Source: Mesorhizobium sp. INR15 (GTDB taxonomy: Bacteria > Pseudomonadota > Alphaproteobacteria > Rhizobiales > Rhizobiaceae). From it: 64,000 bases of DNA. Positions 50,559 through 59,383 of this stretch are shown here, piece by piece. The stretch lies in contig NZ_CP045496.1 in the NCBI RefSeq assembly GCF_015500075.1, positions 5,094,001-5,158,000 of the forward strand. The letters run 5' to 3'. The translations under genes and the position numbers were made by a program. The number at the start of each line of letters is the position of its first letter. Positions within the stretch are counted from its first letter, which is position 1. The notes under the pieces were generated by a model, which worked only from the letters and a program-made list of their open reading frames with translations, was not told where the DNA came from and made no database searches.

Positions 50559-51050
50559 TCAGCCGTGATCCGAATGCGACATTCGCTCCGCCAGCGCGAA
50601 TGCAAGGAAAACAAGGAGCAAGACGACCTGCACACCGCACAACAGCAAAATCTTGGTTACATCCAGATTGGTGACATCCAGCGACATTTCGAGCAGGTTG
50701 ATGGCCGATATCGCAGCGATGGTTCCCGAGAATTTGGTCTTCAGGCCGGCAAAACTCAGATTGTTGAACCAGCTTTTCTCCTGCGTTTCGTCAGGGTGCT
50801 GAACAAAATTCGCAAAGCCGGACAGCATCACCATCACGATCAGTCCGGCGACCAGCGTGGCGTCGATCAGGCCAAGCGCTTTCAGCACCGCATCAATGTC
50901 GTCGACATAGGGGATCGAGAGAATGAACGACCAGAGCTTGCGGATGAAGATGATCGAGAAAGCGACGAGCGAGAGCGCCAGTCCGCCGTAAAACACAAGC
51001 AGAAACCAGCGAAACAGGGCCAGGATGCCGTAGACCGGTGTTGCCTTCAT
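50559..51050 (-). CDS. UPF0114 (YqhA-like) membrane protein
   Basis: 163 residues, about four hydrophobic helices. The text GILALFRWFLLVFYGGLALS, IDATLVAGLIVMVMLSGFAN and KLKTKFSGTIAAISAI-type segments match the YqhA/UPF0114 family, conserved in proteobacteria with no known function. It is a single gene, convergent with the LysR gene and divergent from the third agmatine deiminase. Confidence 0.87.
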   Translation of the reverse strand: MKATPVYGILALFRWFLLVFYGGLALSLVAFSIIFIRKLWSFILSIPYVDDIDAVLKALGLIDATLVAGLIVMVMLSGFANFVQHPDETQEKSWFNNLSFAGLKTKFSGTIAAISAINLLEMSLDVTNLDVTKILLLCGVQVVLLLVFLAFALAERMSHSDHG

Positions 51051-51242
51051 GAGTCCCCTGCCTTCATCTCTTTTGGCGTGCGCTTGACGCAGTCTATCTC
51101 ATTCAGACTTTCGCGCCGAGATGCGTTCTCGCGCCGGCCCCGACCCCGCCGCAATGCAGGCTGAATGTCAACGATACTTCCAGCACCGAGAGCAGCGCTG
51201 CCTTCCAATCGTGATGCCCAGATCGCAAACAAGGAGTTCCTC

Positions 51243-52352
51243 ATGACAACGCGACGCGGTTTTTTGAAACGCACAATGCTGGTTTCAGGAGGAGCTTTCA
51301 TGACAGGCACGCTTGCAAGTGGCTTCACCGGGGCGGCGCGGGCGCAAGATGAAACGTGGCACATGCCGGATGAGGGTGCCGCCCATGCCGCCACCTGGAT
51401 GGCCTTCGGTCCCAGCGAGGAGATATGGGGCAAAAAGCTGCTTGCCGTGGCCAGGCAAAACCTGGCCAGCATAGCCAAGGCGATCGCGGCGCATGAGCCT
51501 GTGAAAATGCTCGTGCGCGAAGAGGATCATGACATCGCCGCGCGCCTGTGTGGGCCTTCGGTCACTCTGGTGATTCAGCCAATCGACGATTTGTGGATGC
51601 GTGATACCGGCCCGGTGTTCGTCAAAGACAAGACAGGGCAGTCCGGCGCCGTAGGCTTCAATTTCAACGGCTGGGGCAACAAGCAGGAACACGATGAGGA
51701 CGCAAAGGTCGCCGGCTTCATCGCCGGTTCGGTCGAGGCCAAATTCCTCGGGACCGATCTGGTGCTCGAAGGCGGCGGGCTCGAAGTCGATGGCGAAGGC
51801 ACGGCCATCATCACCGAGAGCTGCGTGCTCAACGCCAACCGAAATCCGGGCGTGAGCAAAGCCCAATGCGAGGCGGAACTGTCTCGCCTGCTCGGGTTGA
51901 AAAAGATCATCTGGCTGCCCGGGATCGCCGGCAAGGATATCACCGACGGCCATACCGACTTCTACGCCCGATTTGCCAGCCCAGGCGTGGTCGTTGCCGG
52001 CCTGGACCCGGATCCATCCTCCTATGATCACGCGGTGACCAAACGGCATCTGGAAATCCTGCGGGAATCCACCGATGCCAACGGACGCAAACTGAAGGTC
52101 GTCGTGTTGCAAGGTCCATCGACCGTGCGCAGCAAGTACGAAAACGACCAGTTCGCGGCGGGCTACATCAATTTCTACGTTTGCAACGGCGCTGTCGTCG
52201 CACCGGAGTTCGGCGATAAGGACGCAGATGGCAAGACACGCGATGCGTTGCAGGAGTTGTTCCCGGACCGGGAGATTATCCAGCTGAACATCGATGGGAT
52301 TGCGGCAGGCGGCGGCGGCATCCATTGTACGACACAACAGCAACCTGCCTAG
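51243..52352 (+). CDS. agmatine deiminase family protein with Tat signal (predicted periplasmic)
   Basis: 369 residues from the ATG at 51243 with AAGGAG ahead; the open frame starts at 51165 but this ATG puts TTRRGFLKRTMLVSGGAFMT at the N-terminus, a clear twin-arginine signal with cleavage near AARA-QD. The deiminase core follows: DDLWMRDTGPVFVKD, EGGGLEVDGEGTAIITE, TDGHTDFYARFASPG and catalytic Cys362 in GGGGIHCTTQQQP. It should therefore deiminate agmatine, or a related guanidine, outside the inner membrane. Third paralogue in the window; followed by the TPR gene 70 bp downstream. Confidence 0.91.
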   Translation: MTTRRGFLKRTMLVSGGAFMTGTLASGFTGAARAQDETWHMPDEGAAHAATWMAFGPSEEIWGKKLLAVARQNLASIAKAIAAHEPVKMLVREEDHDIAARLCGPSVTLVIQPIDDLWMRDTGPVFVKDKTGQSGAVGFNFNGWGNKQEHDEDAKVAGFIAGSVEAKFLGTDLVLEGGGLEVDGEGTAIITESCVLNANRNPGVSKAQCEAELSRLLGLKKIIWLPGIAGKDITDGHTDFYARFASPGVVVAGLDPDPSSYDHAVTKRHLEILRESTDANGRKLKVVVLQGPSTVRSKYENDQFAAGYINFYVCNGAVVAPEFGDKDADGKTRDALQELFPDREIIQLNIDGIAAGGGGIHCTTQQQPA

Positions 52353-52422
52353 AGCGATCCTAACCGTGGCACACGGCACTGGCTTGCATCGACTGCTCGG
52401 CGACTTCATTGCATGAGAAGAC

Positions 52423-54108
52423 ATGGATCATTTTGATCTCGGTGCCTACCAGCGTCCCATCTCCACCCGCTCAACGGAAACCCAGCGCTGGTTCGATATC
52501 GGCCTGAACTGGTGCTACGGCTTCAACCACGAGGAAGGCATCAAGTGCTTTGAAAAAGCGCTTGAAACGGACCCGGGTTGCCCAATGATTCACTGGGGCA
52601 TCGCCTATGCCGCCGGACCTTTCTATAATCTGACCTGGAAGGAGCATGGCGAAGCCGAGGCCAACCGTGCAGCCAAGCTCTGTTTCGAACATGTCCAACT
52701 GGCGCGCGCCAACGCCGCTTCCGCCAGCGACGTGGAAAGGCGCCTGATAGAGGCGCTGGCTTGCAGGTTTCAAAAACCACATGGCGTGACGCCGCCTGAA
52801 TTCGAGCGATGGGACGATGCCTATGCCGCCGAGATGCGGCGCGTCTACCAAAGCTTTCCCGACGACCATGATGTGATGGCGCTGTTTGTCGAAGCGCTGA
52901 TGATGCGCACAGTGCGGCGCCTGTGGAACCTCAAGACGGGAGAGCCGGCGCCGAATTCGGATGTCCTTGAGGCGCTTGAAGTTTGCGAGCGATCAATCCG
53001 GCTTGCCGATGACACAGGCGCTGCACAGCATCCGGCGATCATTCACCTTCACATCCATCTTCTGGAGATGTCGACCCTGCCGGAGCGCGGTATGCGCTCG
53101 GCGGATCTGCTCGGCACGATGTGCCCGGATGCCGGACACATGAACCACATGCCGGGGCATATTTACGTTCTGTGCGGCGAGTATGAGAAAGCGAAACTTG
53201 CCAGCGAAAAGGCGGTACGCGCCAACGATCTCTATCTCGCCCATGCTGACGAGCCGACCTACTATCTGCTCGGCTGCTGCCACGACCTGCATCTGATGAT
53301 GTTCACCTGCTTGTTCCTCGGCCAGTCCAGGCCGGCGCTATGGGCCGCCGATCAGGTGCGCGGCCTGGTGACGCGCGAAGTCGTCAGCATCCCGGACCGG
53401 CCCAAGCTCACCCAGACGGTGGAAGGCTACCACGCGATGAAATCGCATGTGCAGGTGCGCTTTGGCCGCTGGCAGGAGATCATCGACGAACCGATGATCG
53501 ACGCGCCTGAGCTTTACGTCGTGACCACCGCGATGCAGCACTACGCCAAGGGGGTCGCGCATGCGACGCTGAAGGATTTCGCCAGGGCGGAAGTGGAGCG
53601 CGAACGGTTCCATCGGCATCTGGCCGGTATCCCGCAGACGCGGCGTTTCCTAAGCAATCCCACGCATGCCTCGCTTGCGGTTGGCGCTGCGTTGCTTGAC
53701 GGCGAGCTGGCCTATCACAAGGGCCGGCATGACGATGCCTACCGCCATCTGCGGCAAGCGGTCGAGCTTGACGACAACCTGTCCTACACCGAGCCTTGGG
53801 CGTGGATGCACCCGCCGCGCCACGCGCTGGCCGCGCTGCTTCTGGATCAGGGCCACGCGCAAGAGGCCGAGCAAGTCTATCGTGACGATCTCGGCCTGAG
53901 CGGCAAGGTGCAGCGCTGCGCGCAGCACCCCAACAACGTGTGGGCGCTGCACGGGCTGGTCGAATGCCTGAAACTACGCGGCGAGGCCGAAGACTCGCCG
54001 GCGCTGGAGACGGCGCTCGCCGCAGCATTGGCCAAGGCGGACGTGCCGATCAGCTCGTCATGCCTGTGCCGGACGAATGTGCCGTCAGAACACAGCTGCT
54101 GTCATTGA
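52423..54108 (+). CDS. TPR-repeat protein with His-rich and C-terminal Cys motifs
   Basis: 561 residues, soluble, no signal. Starts MDHFDLGAYQRPISTRSTET then WFDIGLNWCYGFNHEEGIKC, and shows repeated helix-turn-helix TPR-like stretches up to about residue 540. Notable: HPAIIHLHIHLLEMS, HMNHMPGHIYVLCGEYEKA (His/Met/Cys) and the tail SSCLCRTNVPSEHSCCH with four Cys and a His, which could bind a metal. No catalytic motif is recognised. Lies 70 bp after the Tat deiminase in the same direction, so probably in the same transcript. Confidence 0.82.
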   Translation: MDHFDLGAYQRPISTRSTETQRWFDIGLNWCYGFNHEEGIKCFEKALETDPGCPMIHWGIAYAAGPFYNLTWKEHGEAEANRAAKLCFEHVQLARANAASASDVERRLIEALACRFQKPHGVTPPEFERWDDAYAAEMRRVYQSFPDDHDVMALFVEALMMRTVRRLWNLKTGEPAPNSDVLEALEVCERSIRLADDTGAAQHPAIIHLHIHLLEMSTLPERGMRSADLLGTMCPDAGHMNHMPGHIYVLCGEYEKAKLASEKAVRANDLYLAHADEPTYYLLGCCHDLHLMMFTCLFLGQSRPALWAADQVRGLVTREVVSIPDRPKLTQTVEGYHAMKSHVQVRFGRWQEIIDEPMIDAPELYVVTTAMQHYAKGVAHATLKDFARAEVERERFHRHLAGIPQTRRFLSNPTHASLAVGAALLDGELAYHKGRHDDAYRHLRQAVELDDNLSYTEPWAWMHPPRHALAALLLDQGHAQEAEQVYRDDLGLSGKVQRCAQHPNNVWALHGLVECLKLRGEAEDSPALETALAAALAKADVPISSSCLCRTNVPSEHSCCH

Positions 54109-54136
54109 GCTGGCCTTCGGGCAATTCATCTCCCAA

Positions 54137-54550
54137 TCACGGAATGCTGAAGGGCACCGAGTCCGCAACCGTCCCGTCGATCAGCAAATCGACACGATAG
54201 GTTCCCACCGGCCATCCCGCCGTCGGTTTGCTGAGCTGCGAATCCGCCTGATTGTTCGATCCGACATCGAGGTCGACCTTGTCGATGGTGTAGTTGTCCG
54301 GTGCAGCGCCGTGAGAATCGACCGAGATCCAGGAGAATGTGATCTTCGATGTGGGTTCGACATCCACCAAGTCAGCCGATATGTAAATCACCGGGGTGTC
54401 GGCAGGGAAATTGCTCTGGGGCGTATCCCCGTCCTTCGTCGCGGAAAGGACAATGTTGTCGAAACCGGCCGCTTGGGCCGCCATGTCAAAACCGAAGGCC
54501 ATCAAGGCGGCGATGGCTAGAACCAGAGTTGATTTCAAGACTTGCTCCAT
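54137..54550 (-). CDS. small secreted protein, unknown function
   Basis: About 137 residues from the ATG at 54550 (MEQVLKSTLVLAIAALMAFG), with a Sec signal cleaved near AQAA. The mature part looks like a single beta-sandwich domain (YISADLVDVEPTSKITFSWI, GWPVGTYRVDLLIDGTVADS), of the sort found in Ig-like or adhesion domains. No relative is recognised. Convergent with the TPR gene. Confidence 0.72.
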   Translation of the reverse strand: MEQVLKSTLVLAIAALMAFGFDMAAQAAGFDNIVLSATKDGDTPQSNFPADTPVIYISADLVDVEPTSKITFSWISVDSHGAAPDNYTIDKVDLDVGSNNQADSQLSKPTAGWPVGTYRVDLLIDGTVADSVPFSIP

Positions 54551-54836
54551 GGGCTTGGTCACTGCGCGCCCCGCAAATCAGATAGCGGGTCGGCGTTGGT
54601 GGTAAGGCATATAGTCTCGCATTGCCAGAGTAGGGTCAGCGGCCCTGCACGAGTTTTCGGATCGTCTGAACCACATATTGAAATCGGAGATCCGCTGGCG
54701 CTGAACGTCTTTGCGGATTGGCCCGGGCGGACGTGCTGCTATCCAAACTGGGTGATCTGACACAGACAGGGATTTGCAAACCGCGCGGAATTTGATCCAA
54801 CCTGCGGCAGGGGTGAACAATGCATCAAGGGGTGGG

Positions 54837-55595
54837 ATGAAAATGCGTTTTGTGTCCGTTGCTGTTTGCTCGTTGCTGTTCAGCGGAAAGGCCTTCGCGG
54901 GCTGGTACCACGTGGAAAATTACGAGGGTTTTCTTGGGCCAAATCCCATTCACTTTTCCATTCAGACATATGACGGCTTTGGCAGTGGGATTACGGTCGA
55001 GGGAAGCTATTTCCAGGATGCCAAGCAGACCCCCATCACGATCTATGGCAGGGTCAGCGACGGCAAGCTCGGCCTTTGCGAGATTTCAGACGACAAGGAA
55101 TTCTATCGGATCCTGACGATGGGTTCAAAGACACCTGTCGACACCAGCGGATGCCCGTTTTCCCTGGAGATGAATGAAACCGGCGCGACCGGGACCTGGA
55201 GCAAAGGCACGGAAAAATATCCTGTCACGCTCAAGAAGGTGGCGAGCCTTGACGACACCCACGACCAGAAGATCGACGGAAGCGTCGATATCCCCTTCTG
55301 GGCACAGACCGCCACCGAGAGGTTTTCAGGAACCTACACGAGTACAGGCGCCGGAATTTGCATGGAAAAAATGCAGGTCATCCACAAGCGCAGCGGCAGG
55401 GTCGCGCAGGAGATCAGGTTCAAGGACGAGGACTGCAATGCGGGCATGCTGATGACGCCCATATACGAGAATGTCCAGAAATTTACGGAAAAGAGTTCAG
55501 ATACCATCTCGGTGAATTTTCGGGACGGCCGCGCCGGATATTCGATGGACTATGTTTTCAACAAAAAGACCAAGAAATATCAGCACGTGAAATAG
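54837..55595 (+). CDS. secreted protein, unknown function
   Basis: 252 residues from the ATG at 54837 with AAGGGG ahead (MKMRFVSVAVCSLLFSGKAF then AG), a signal peptide. The mature part is beta-rich with paired cysteines (CEISDDKEFYRI, SGCPFSLEMN, ICMEKM, EDCNAG), so disulfides are likely. No family is recognised. The 286-bp space before it (54551-54836) holds no gene I can support. Confidence 0.72.
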   Translation: MKMRFVSVAVCSLLFSGKAFAGWYHVENYEGFLGPNPIHFSIQTYDGFGSGITVEGSYFQDAKQTPITIYGRVSDGKLGLCEISDDKEFYRILTMGSKTPVDTSGCPFSLEMNETGATGTWSKGTEKYPVTLKKVASLDDTHDQKIDGSVDIPFWAQTATERFSGTYTSTGAGICMEKMQVIHKRSGRVAQEIRFKDEDCNAGMLMTPIYENVQKFTEKSSDTISVNFRDGRAGYSMDYVFNKKTKKYQHVK

Positions 55596-55608
55596 GCGGT
55601 GATGCCTC

Positions 55609-55930
55609 CTATGACGCGGCCTTGGCCGGCACCGCGGCCCTCAAAAGCATGCCGAACAGGTCGCGCGGCTCGGCGAGCATGTCGAGTTCCTGGTATAGCC
55701 CGGTCGAGCGCAGCTGGTCCCTGACATAGCGCAGCGTTGAAAAATCCTCGATGGCGAAGCCGACGGAATCAAACAGCGAGATCTGAGTGGCATCGCGCCG
55801 GCCTTAACCGGCGAATTCCGTCAGGAGCCGCTCGACGCCGATCTGCGGCACCACCTTCATCATATGGTCGACGCTGACGGCCGGAACGATGTTGAGATTG
55901 ACGATCGTGGCCTTGCTGTCCTCCGCCTTT
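55609..55930 (-). pseudogene. ornithine cyclodeaminase remnant with large internal deletion
   Basis: Reading leftward, one frame gives KAEDSKATIVNLNIVPAVSV and DHMMKVVPQIGVERLLTEFA, then a TAA at 55804-55806, then DATQISLFDSVGFAIEDFST, LRYVRDQLRSTGLYQELDML and AEPRDLFGMLLRAAVPAKAA with its stop at 55609-55611. These are the first ~40 and last ~65 residues of ornithine cyclodeaminase; the roughly 230-residue middle, with the NAD site and catalytic residues, is missing. A GCCGG..CCGGC palindrome lies at the join. It cannot be functional as an enzyme. Confidence 0.8.
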
Positions 55931-55940
55931 CAGAGGGCAA

Positions 55941-56570
55941 TCAGTCTTTGCGATGCGCGTTGTGCCCCTGCATCATCGTTGCCAAAGCCGGATCGCCGTG
56001 TTCCAGCTTCTCGATGGCGCCCAGGGTGTCGTAGAGCCGCTCATCCTGCCCCATCTTGAACTTCGCCTCGATCCGGTCGATCGGCAGGTCGAAGCCGATT
56101 ATGTGGGGCATGCGCCGTTCCATACCGCCAGGACCGAGCTCGCGCATACGCCAGCGGTCTTCACGGTCTTTCTCCAGAACATCAACAAGCCTGAGCAGAT
56201 GCCGTGCCGTGGCGTGATCATCGAGCGGCACCGGCCTGCCATGGCAATGAACGACAGCGAAATTCCAGGTCGGCGCGCTGTCGCGCACCGGGTTGCGCGG
56301 GTACCAGGACGGCGAGATATAGCCATGCGGCCCCTGGAAGACCGCGATGGTCTCCCTGCCCTCGGCGATCAGCGCGCTGTGCGGATTCTGCCTGGCAAGA
56401 TGCGAGATCAGGGTGCCGTTCGAGCCCCTGTCCCGGTCGAGCACGAAAGGCAGATGCGAGGCGACAAGGCCTTGCGGTCCCGAGGTCACGACGGTGGCGA
56501 AGGCCGCCGCCTCGATCAGATCGAACACCGCCTCGCGCGACAGCGGCGCGAATTCTGGCTTGCTGTACAT
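55941..56570 (-). CDS. PaiB-family FMN-binding regulator/oxidoreductase-like protein
   Basis: 209 residues from the ATG at 56570 (MYSKPEFAPLSREAVFDLIE); a GTG at 56576 overlaps the livH stop. PaiB/FMN-binding split barrel: PHGYISPSWYPRNPVRDSAP then TWNFAVVHCHG, and GFDLPIDRIEAKFKMGQD near the end. The Bacillus relative PaiB is linked to polyamine-related regulation with PaiA, a polyamine acetyltransferase; no paiA is seen here. It lies between the ocd pseudogene and the Liv-type operon. Confidence 0.88.
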   Translation of the reverse strand: MYSKPEFAPLSREAVFDLIEAAAFATVVTSGPQGLVASHLPFVLDRDRGSNGTLISHLARQNPHSALIAEGRETIAVFQGPHGYISPSWYPRNPVRDSAPTWNFAVVHCHGRPVPLDDHATARHLLRLVDVLEKDREDRWRMRELGPGGMERRMPHIIGFDLPIDRIEAKFKMGQDERLYDTLGAIEKLEHGDPALATMMQGHNAHRKD

Positions 56571-56575
56571 GTGCA

Positions 56576-57457
56576 CTAACTGCGCTGTACACGCACGGCC
56601 GGGATGAGGCCTTGCGGGCGAAGCAGAAGCACGGCGATCACGCCCGACAGAACGATGGCATCACGATAGGGCGCAACCGCGGCCGGCAGCGTCGCCTGCA
56701 ACAGCACCTCGATGATGCCAAGCAGGAAGCCGCCTGCTACAGCACCCGGCAGGCTGCCTAGGCCGCCGACGACAGCGGCGATGAACGCTTTCAGCACCGG
56801 GGTGAAGCCCATCAACGGGTCAACCGAGGCGCGCTGCGCAACCCACAGCATCGCCGCCAACCCGGCAAGCAGGCCGGAGAGCAGGAAGGCTGTGGCGATG
56901 ATGCGGCTGGCCGGAATGCCCATCAGCCGCACCACATTGAAGTCCTCGGCAGCGGCTCGCATCGCCGTGCCGGTCACCGAACGGCGCAGGAAGACTTCCA
57001 GCGCAATCAGGGCCAAAGCCGAGACGACGATGGAGATGCTAGGCCCAACGCCGATGGTGAAGTCGCCGAAGGAGAAGGCGCCGGTCATCCAGCTGGGCAT
57101 GGCAACCGCTTGCGGCCGCGCTGAAATGCCGTTCTGGAACACGACTTTCAACAGGCTGGAAACCGCGAAACTGGTCAACAGCAGGCTGGTGACGCTGGCG
57201 CCGCGCATCGGCCGGAACGCGATGCGCTCCATGGCAACCGCCGCCAGCGCACCACAAGTGACAGCGACGAGCACCGCTACCGGGAACGGGAGACCGAGCA
57301 CCAGTGAAGCCAGTAGCGCGTAACCCGACAGGGTCATCAGTTCGCCATGGGCGAAGTTGATCAGGCCGACGATGGAAAAGACGATCGCCAGGCCCAGCGC
57401 CAGCAGCGCATAGACGCCGCCGAGGCTCACCGCATTGATGATCTGCTGCGCGACCAT
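56576..57457 (-). CDS. livH: branched-chain amino-acid-type ABC permease (LivH-like)
   Basis: 293 residues, MVAQQIINAVSLGGVYALLA start, eight or so helices, signature LINFAHGELMTLSGYALLAS and GSLPGAVAGGFLLGIIEVLL. Pairs with LivM. It is 3 bp downstream of livF in the leftward operon. Confidence 0.93.
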   Translation of the reverse strand: MVAQQIINAVSLGGVYALLALGLAIVFSIVGLINFAHGELMTLSGYALLASLVLGLPFPVAVLVAVTCGALAAVAMERIAFRPMRGASVTSLLLTSFAVSSLLKVVFQNGISARPQAVAMPSWMTGAFSFGDFTIGVGPSISIVVSALALIALEVFLRRSVTGTAMRAAAEDFNVVRLMGIPASRIIATAFLLSGLLAGLAAMLWVAQRASVDPLMGFTPVLKAFIAAVVGGLGSLPGAVAGGFLLGIIEVLLQATLPAAVAPYRDAIVLSGVIAVLLLRPQGLIPAVRVQRS

Positions 57458-57460
57458 GCT

Positions 57461-58165
57461 CTAGGCTCCCAGGTAAGCTTGACGGACAAGGTCCGAAGTG
57501 GCGAGTTCTTTTGCCGTGCCCGACAGCACCACCTCGCCATTGGCAAGAACGACGGCGCGGTCGGCGATCTCAAGCGCCAGCGCCACATTCTGTTCGACCA
57601 GAAGAATGGTCAGGCCCTTGTGGCGCAATTCGGCGATGAGGTCGAAGACGGTATCAATTAATTGCGGGGCAAGGCCGAGCGACGGCTCGTCGAGCAAGAT
57701 CATGCGCGGCTTGCTCATCAAGGCGCGGGCGATCGCCAACATCTGCTGCTCGCCGCCGGAGAGATTGCCGCCTTTGACGCGATGATAGCGGCGCAGGATC
57801 GGGAACAGTTCCAGCATTTCCTCCTCGCGCGCCCTCGCCTCGACCGCCGGCAGATGCACGGCGCCTCCAAGGCGCAGATTGTCGGCCACGGTGAGGCTGG
57901 CGAAAATGCGGCGCCCTTCCGGCACCAGCGAGACGCCCTTGCGGGCGATCGCCTCCGGCGTCAGGCCAGTAATATCGACACCGTCGAAGACCACTTTGCC
58001 CGCGGCTGCCGGCACCAGCCCGGCGATGGCGCCGAGCGTCGAGCTCTTGCCGGCGCCATTGGCGCCGACCAGTGCGATGATCTCGCCACTGTCGACTGTG
58101 AGGTCGACGCGGCGCACCGCCTCGACTTCGCCGTATCGGATTTTCAGGGCTTCGACGCTCAGCAT
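57461..58165 (-). CDS. livF: branched-chain amino-acid-type ABC ATPase (LivF-like)
   Basis: 234 residues. Walker A GANGAGKSS, signature LSGGEQQMLAIARAL, Walker B MILLDEPSLGLAP, the LivF-typical VPEGRRIFASLTVADNLRLG. Second ATPase of the importer, partner of the LivG half fused to LivM. Lies 4 bp after livK. Confidence 0.94.
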   Translation of the reverse strand: MLSVEALKIRYGEVEAVRRVDLTVDSGEIIALVGANGAGKSSTLGAIAGLVPAAAGKVVFDGVDITGLTPEAIARKGVSLVPEGRRIFASLTVADNLRLGGAVHLPAVEARAREEEMLELFPILRRYHRVKGGNLSGGEQQMLAIARALMSKPRMILLDEPSLGLAPQLIDTVFDLIAELRHKGLTILLVEQNVALALEIADRAVVLANGEVVLSGTAKELATSDLVRQAYLGA

Positions 58166-58169
58166 GACA

Positions 58170-59336
58170 TCACGGCGCGGGAACGTCGGCAGCGGCGGGG
58201 ATCATGGTTTCGACGTGCTTCTGCTCGCCGCCTTCGTAGCGCATCAAGGCCACCGGCCTGAGCGGCATGCGATCAGTGCCGGCATAGGTGATCTTGCCGG
58301 TGATGCCTTCGAAATCCTTGAGGCCGGCAATGGCGTCGCGCACCGCCTTGGGGTCATCGGTGCCGGCGGTCTTCACCGCCTGGTCGAGGATCAGGCCGAT
58401 TTCGTAGCCATTGACCTCATAGGTCGATTCCGGTGCGTGGCCGGCATATTTGGTGAAGGCAGCGTTGAAGGCTTCCAGCTTGCTGCCCGGCTCGGCATAG
58501 CCGGCCGCCGTATAGACGACACCATCGACCAGCTTGCCCAGTGCCTTGATGGTCGGCGTGCCGATGGCATCCGCGCCGTAGACGGGGATGGTGACGCCGG
58601 CGCCGCGCAATTGCTGGATGAAGGCGGGGAAGTCAGGCTCGTAGGCCGCCGTCATGATCAGGTCCGGCTTGTCGGCCAGGCCCTTGATGTTGGTAATCTC
58701 GGCGGAAAAGTCAGGCTGCCCCATGGTAAAAGTGCCGCGTCCGACAATGGCGCCGCCCTTTTTCTCGAACACTTTGCCGAAATACTCCGGCAGGTTGGCG
58801 GTGTAGGTTGTGTCCGGCGAGGTCAGCAGGAAGACCTTCTTCTTGCCTTCGGACAGCGCGAAGTCGGCCACCGCTGTCGCCTGCACATTGTCGGCGGGAT
58901 AGGTGCCGAACATGACATCGCCAACCGCACCGGTCAGCACCGGTGCCGAGCCGCAGAGCGTCAATGTCGGAATGCCAAGCGGCTGGGTAAGCTGGCCAGC
59001 GGAGATCGAGGGATCGGCATCGCAAGGCGTGATCATGATCTTGGCGCCGGCGTCGATCAATTCCTGGGTGACCGTCGCGGTTTGCGCGGTGTCGGAACGG
59101 GTGTCCTTGATCAGCAGCTTGACGGTGTATTTGCCGCCGAGCCCGCCCTTGGCGTTGAGCTCCTCGAGCGACATGCGAAGCCCGGCGAGCGCGGGCTGAT
59201 CATACGGAGCGAGAACACCTGTCTGGGCGGTCGCGGCGCCGATGATAATTTCCTCGGCGGAAGCCGCCGAAACAAATGTCGTGCCGAACACCGCAGCGCA
59301 GAGCGCGGCACGGTGAAGATGATACAGGCTTGGCAT
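58170..59336 (-). CDS. livK: branched-chain amino-acid-type periplasmic binding protein (LivK-like)
   Basis: 388 residues with a Sec signal (ending FVSAASAEE). Family 6 binding protein: IGAATAQTGVLAPYDQPALA, LIKDTRSDTAQTATVTQELI, MITPCDADPSISAGQL, and TYEVNGYEIGLILDQAVKTA near the C-terminus. The ligand could be a branched amino acid or another amino acid, amide or aromatic; the oxidase in the operon hints at an amino acid or N-methyl amino acid. Confidence 0.92.
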   Translation of the reverse strand: MPSLYHLHRAALCAAVFGTTFVSAASAEEIIIGAATAQTGVLAPYDQPALAGLRMSLEELNAKGGLGGKYTVKLLIKDTRSDTAQTATVTQELIDAGAKIMITPCDADPSISAGQLTQPLGIPTLTLCGSAPVLTGAVGDVMFGTYPADNVQATAVADFALSEGKKKVFLLTSPDTTYTANLPEYFGKVFEKKGGAIVGRGTFTMGQPDFSAEITNIKGLADKPDLIMTAAYEPDFPAFIQQLRGAGVTIPVYGADAIGTPTIKALGKLVDGVVYTAAGYAEPGSKLEAFNAAFTKYAGHAPESTYEVNGYEIGLILDQAVKTAGTDDPKAVRDAIAGLKDFEGITGKITYAGTDRMPLRPVALMRYEGGEQKHVETMIPAAADVPAP

Positions 59337-59383
59337 ATCGGTTCTCCTTCTGGATTTTTATGGTTGGCTTGTTGTCGTTGAGG

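Noticed and set aside
55609..55930. Two separate small genes instead of one broken gene
   Set aside because: Both halves are in one frame and match the two ends of ornithine cyclodeaminase in the right order.
57879..59381. 500-codon plus-strand frame over livF and livK
   Set aside because: Antisense to two clear genes; high GC keeps opposite frames open. Similar shadows lie over the peptide operon (13183-14166, 14898-15812).
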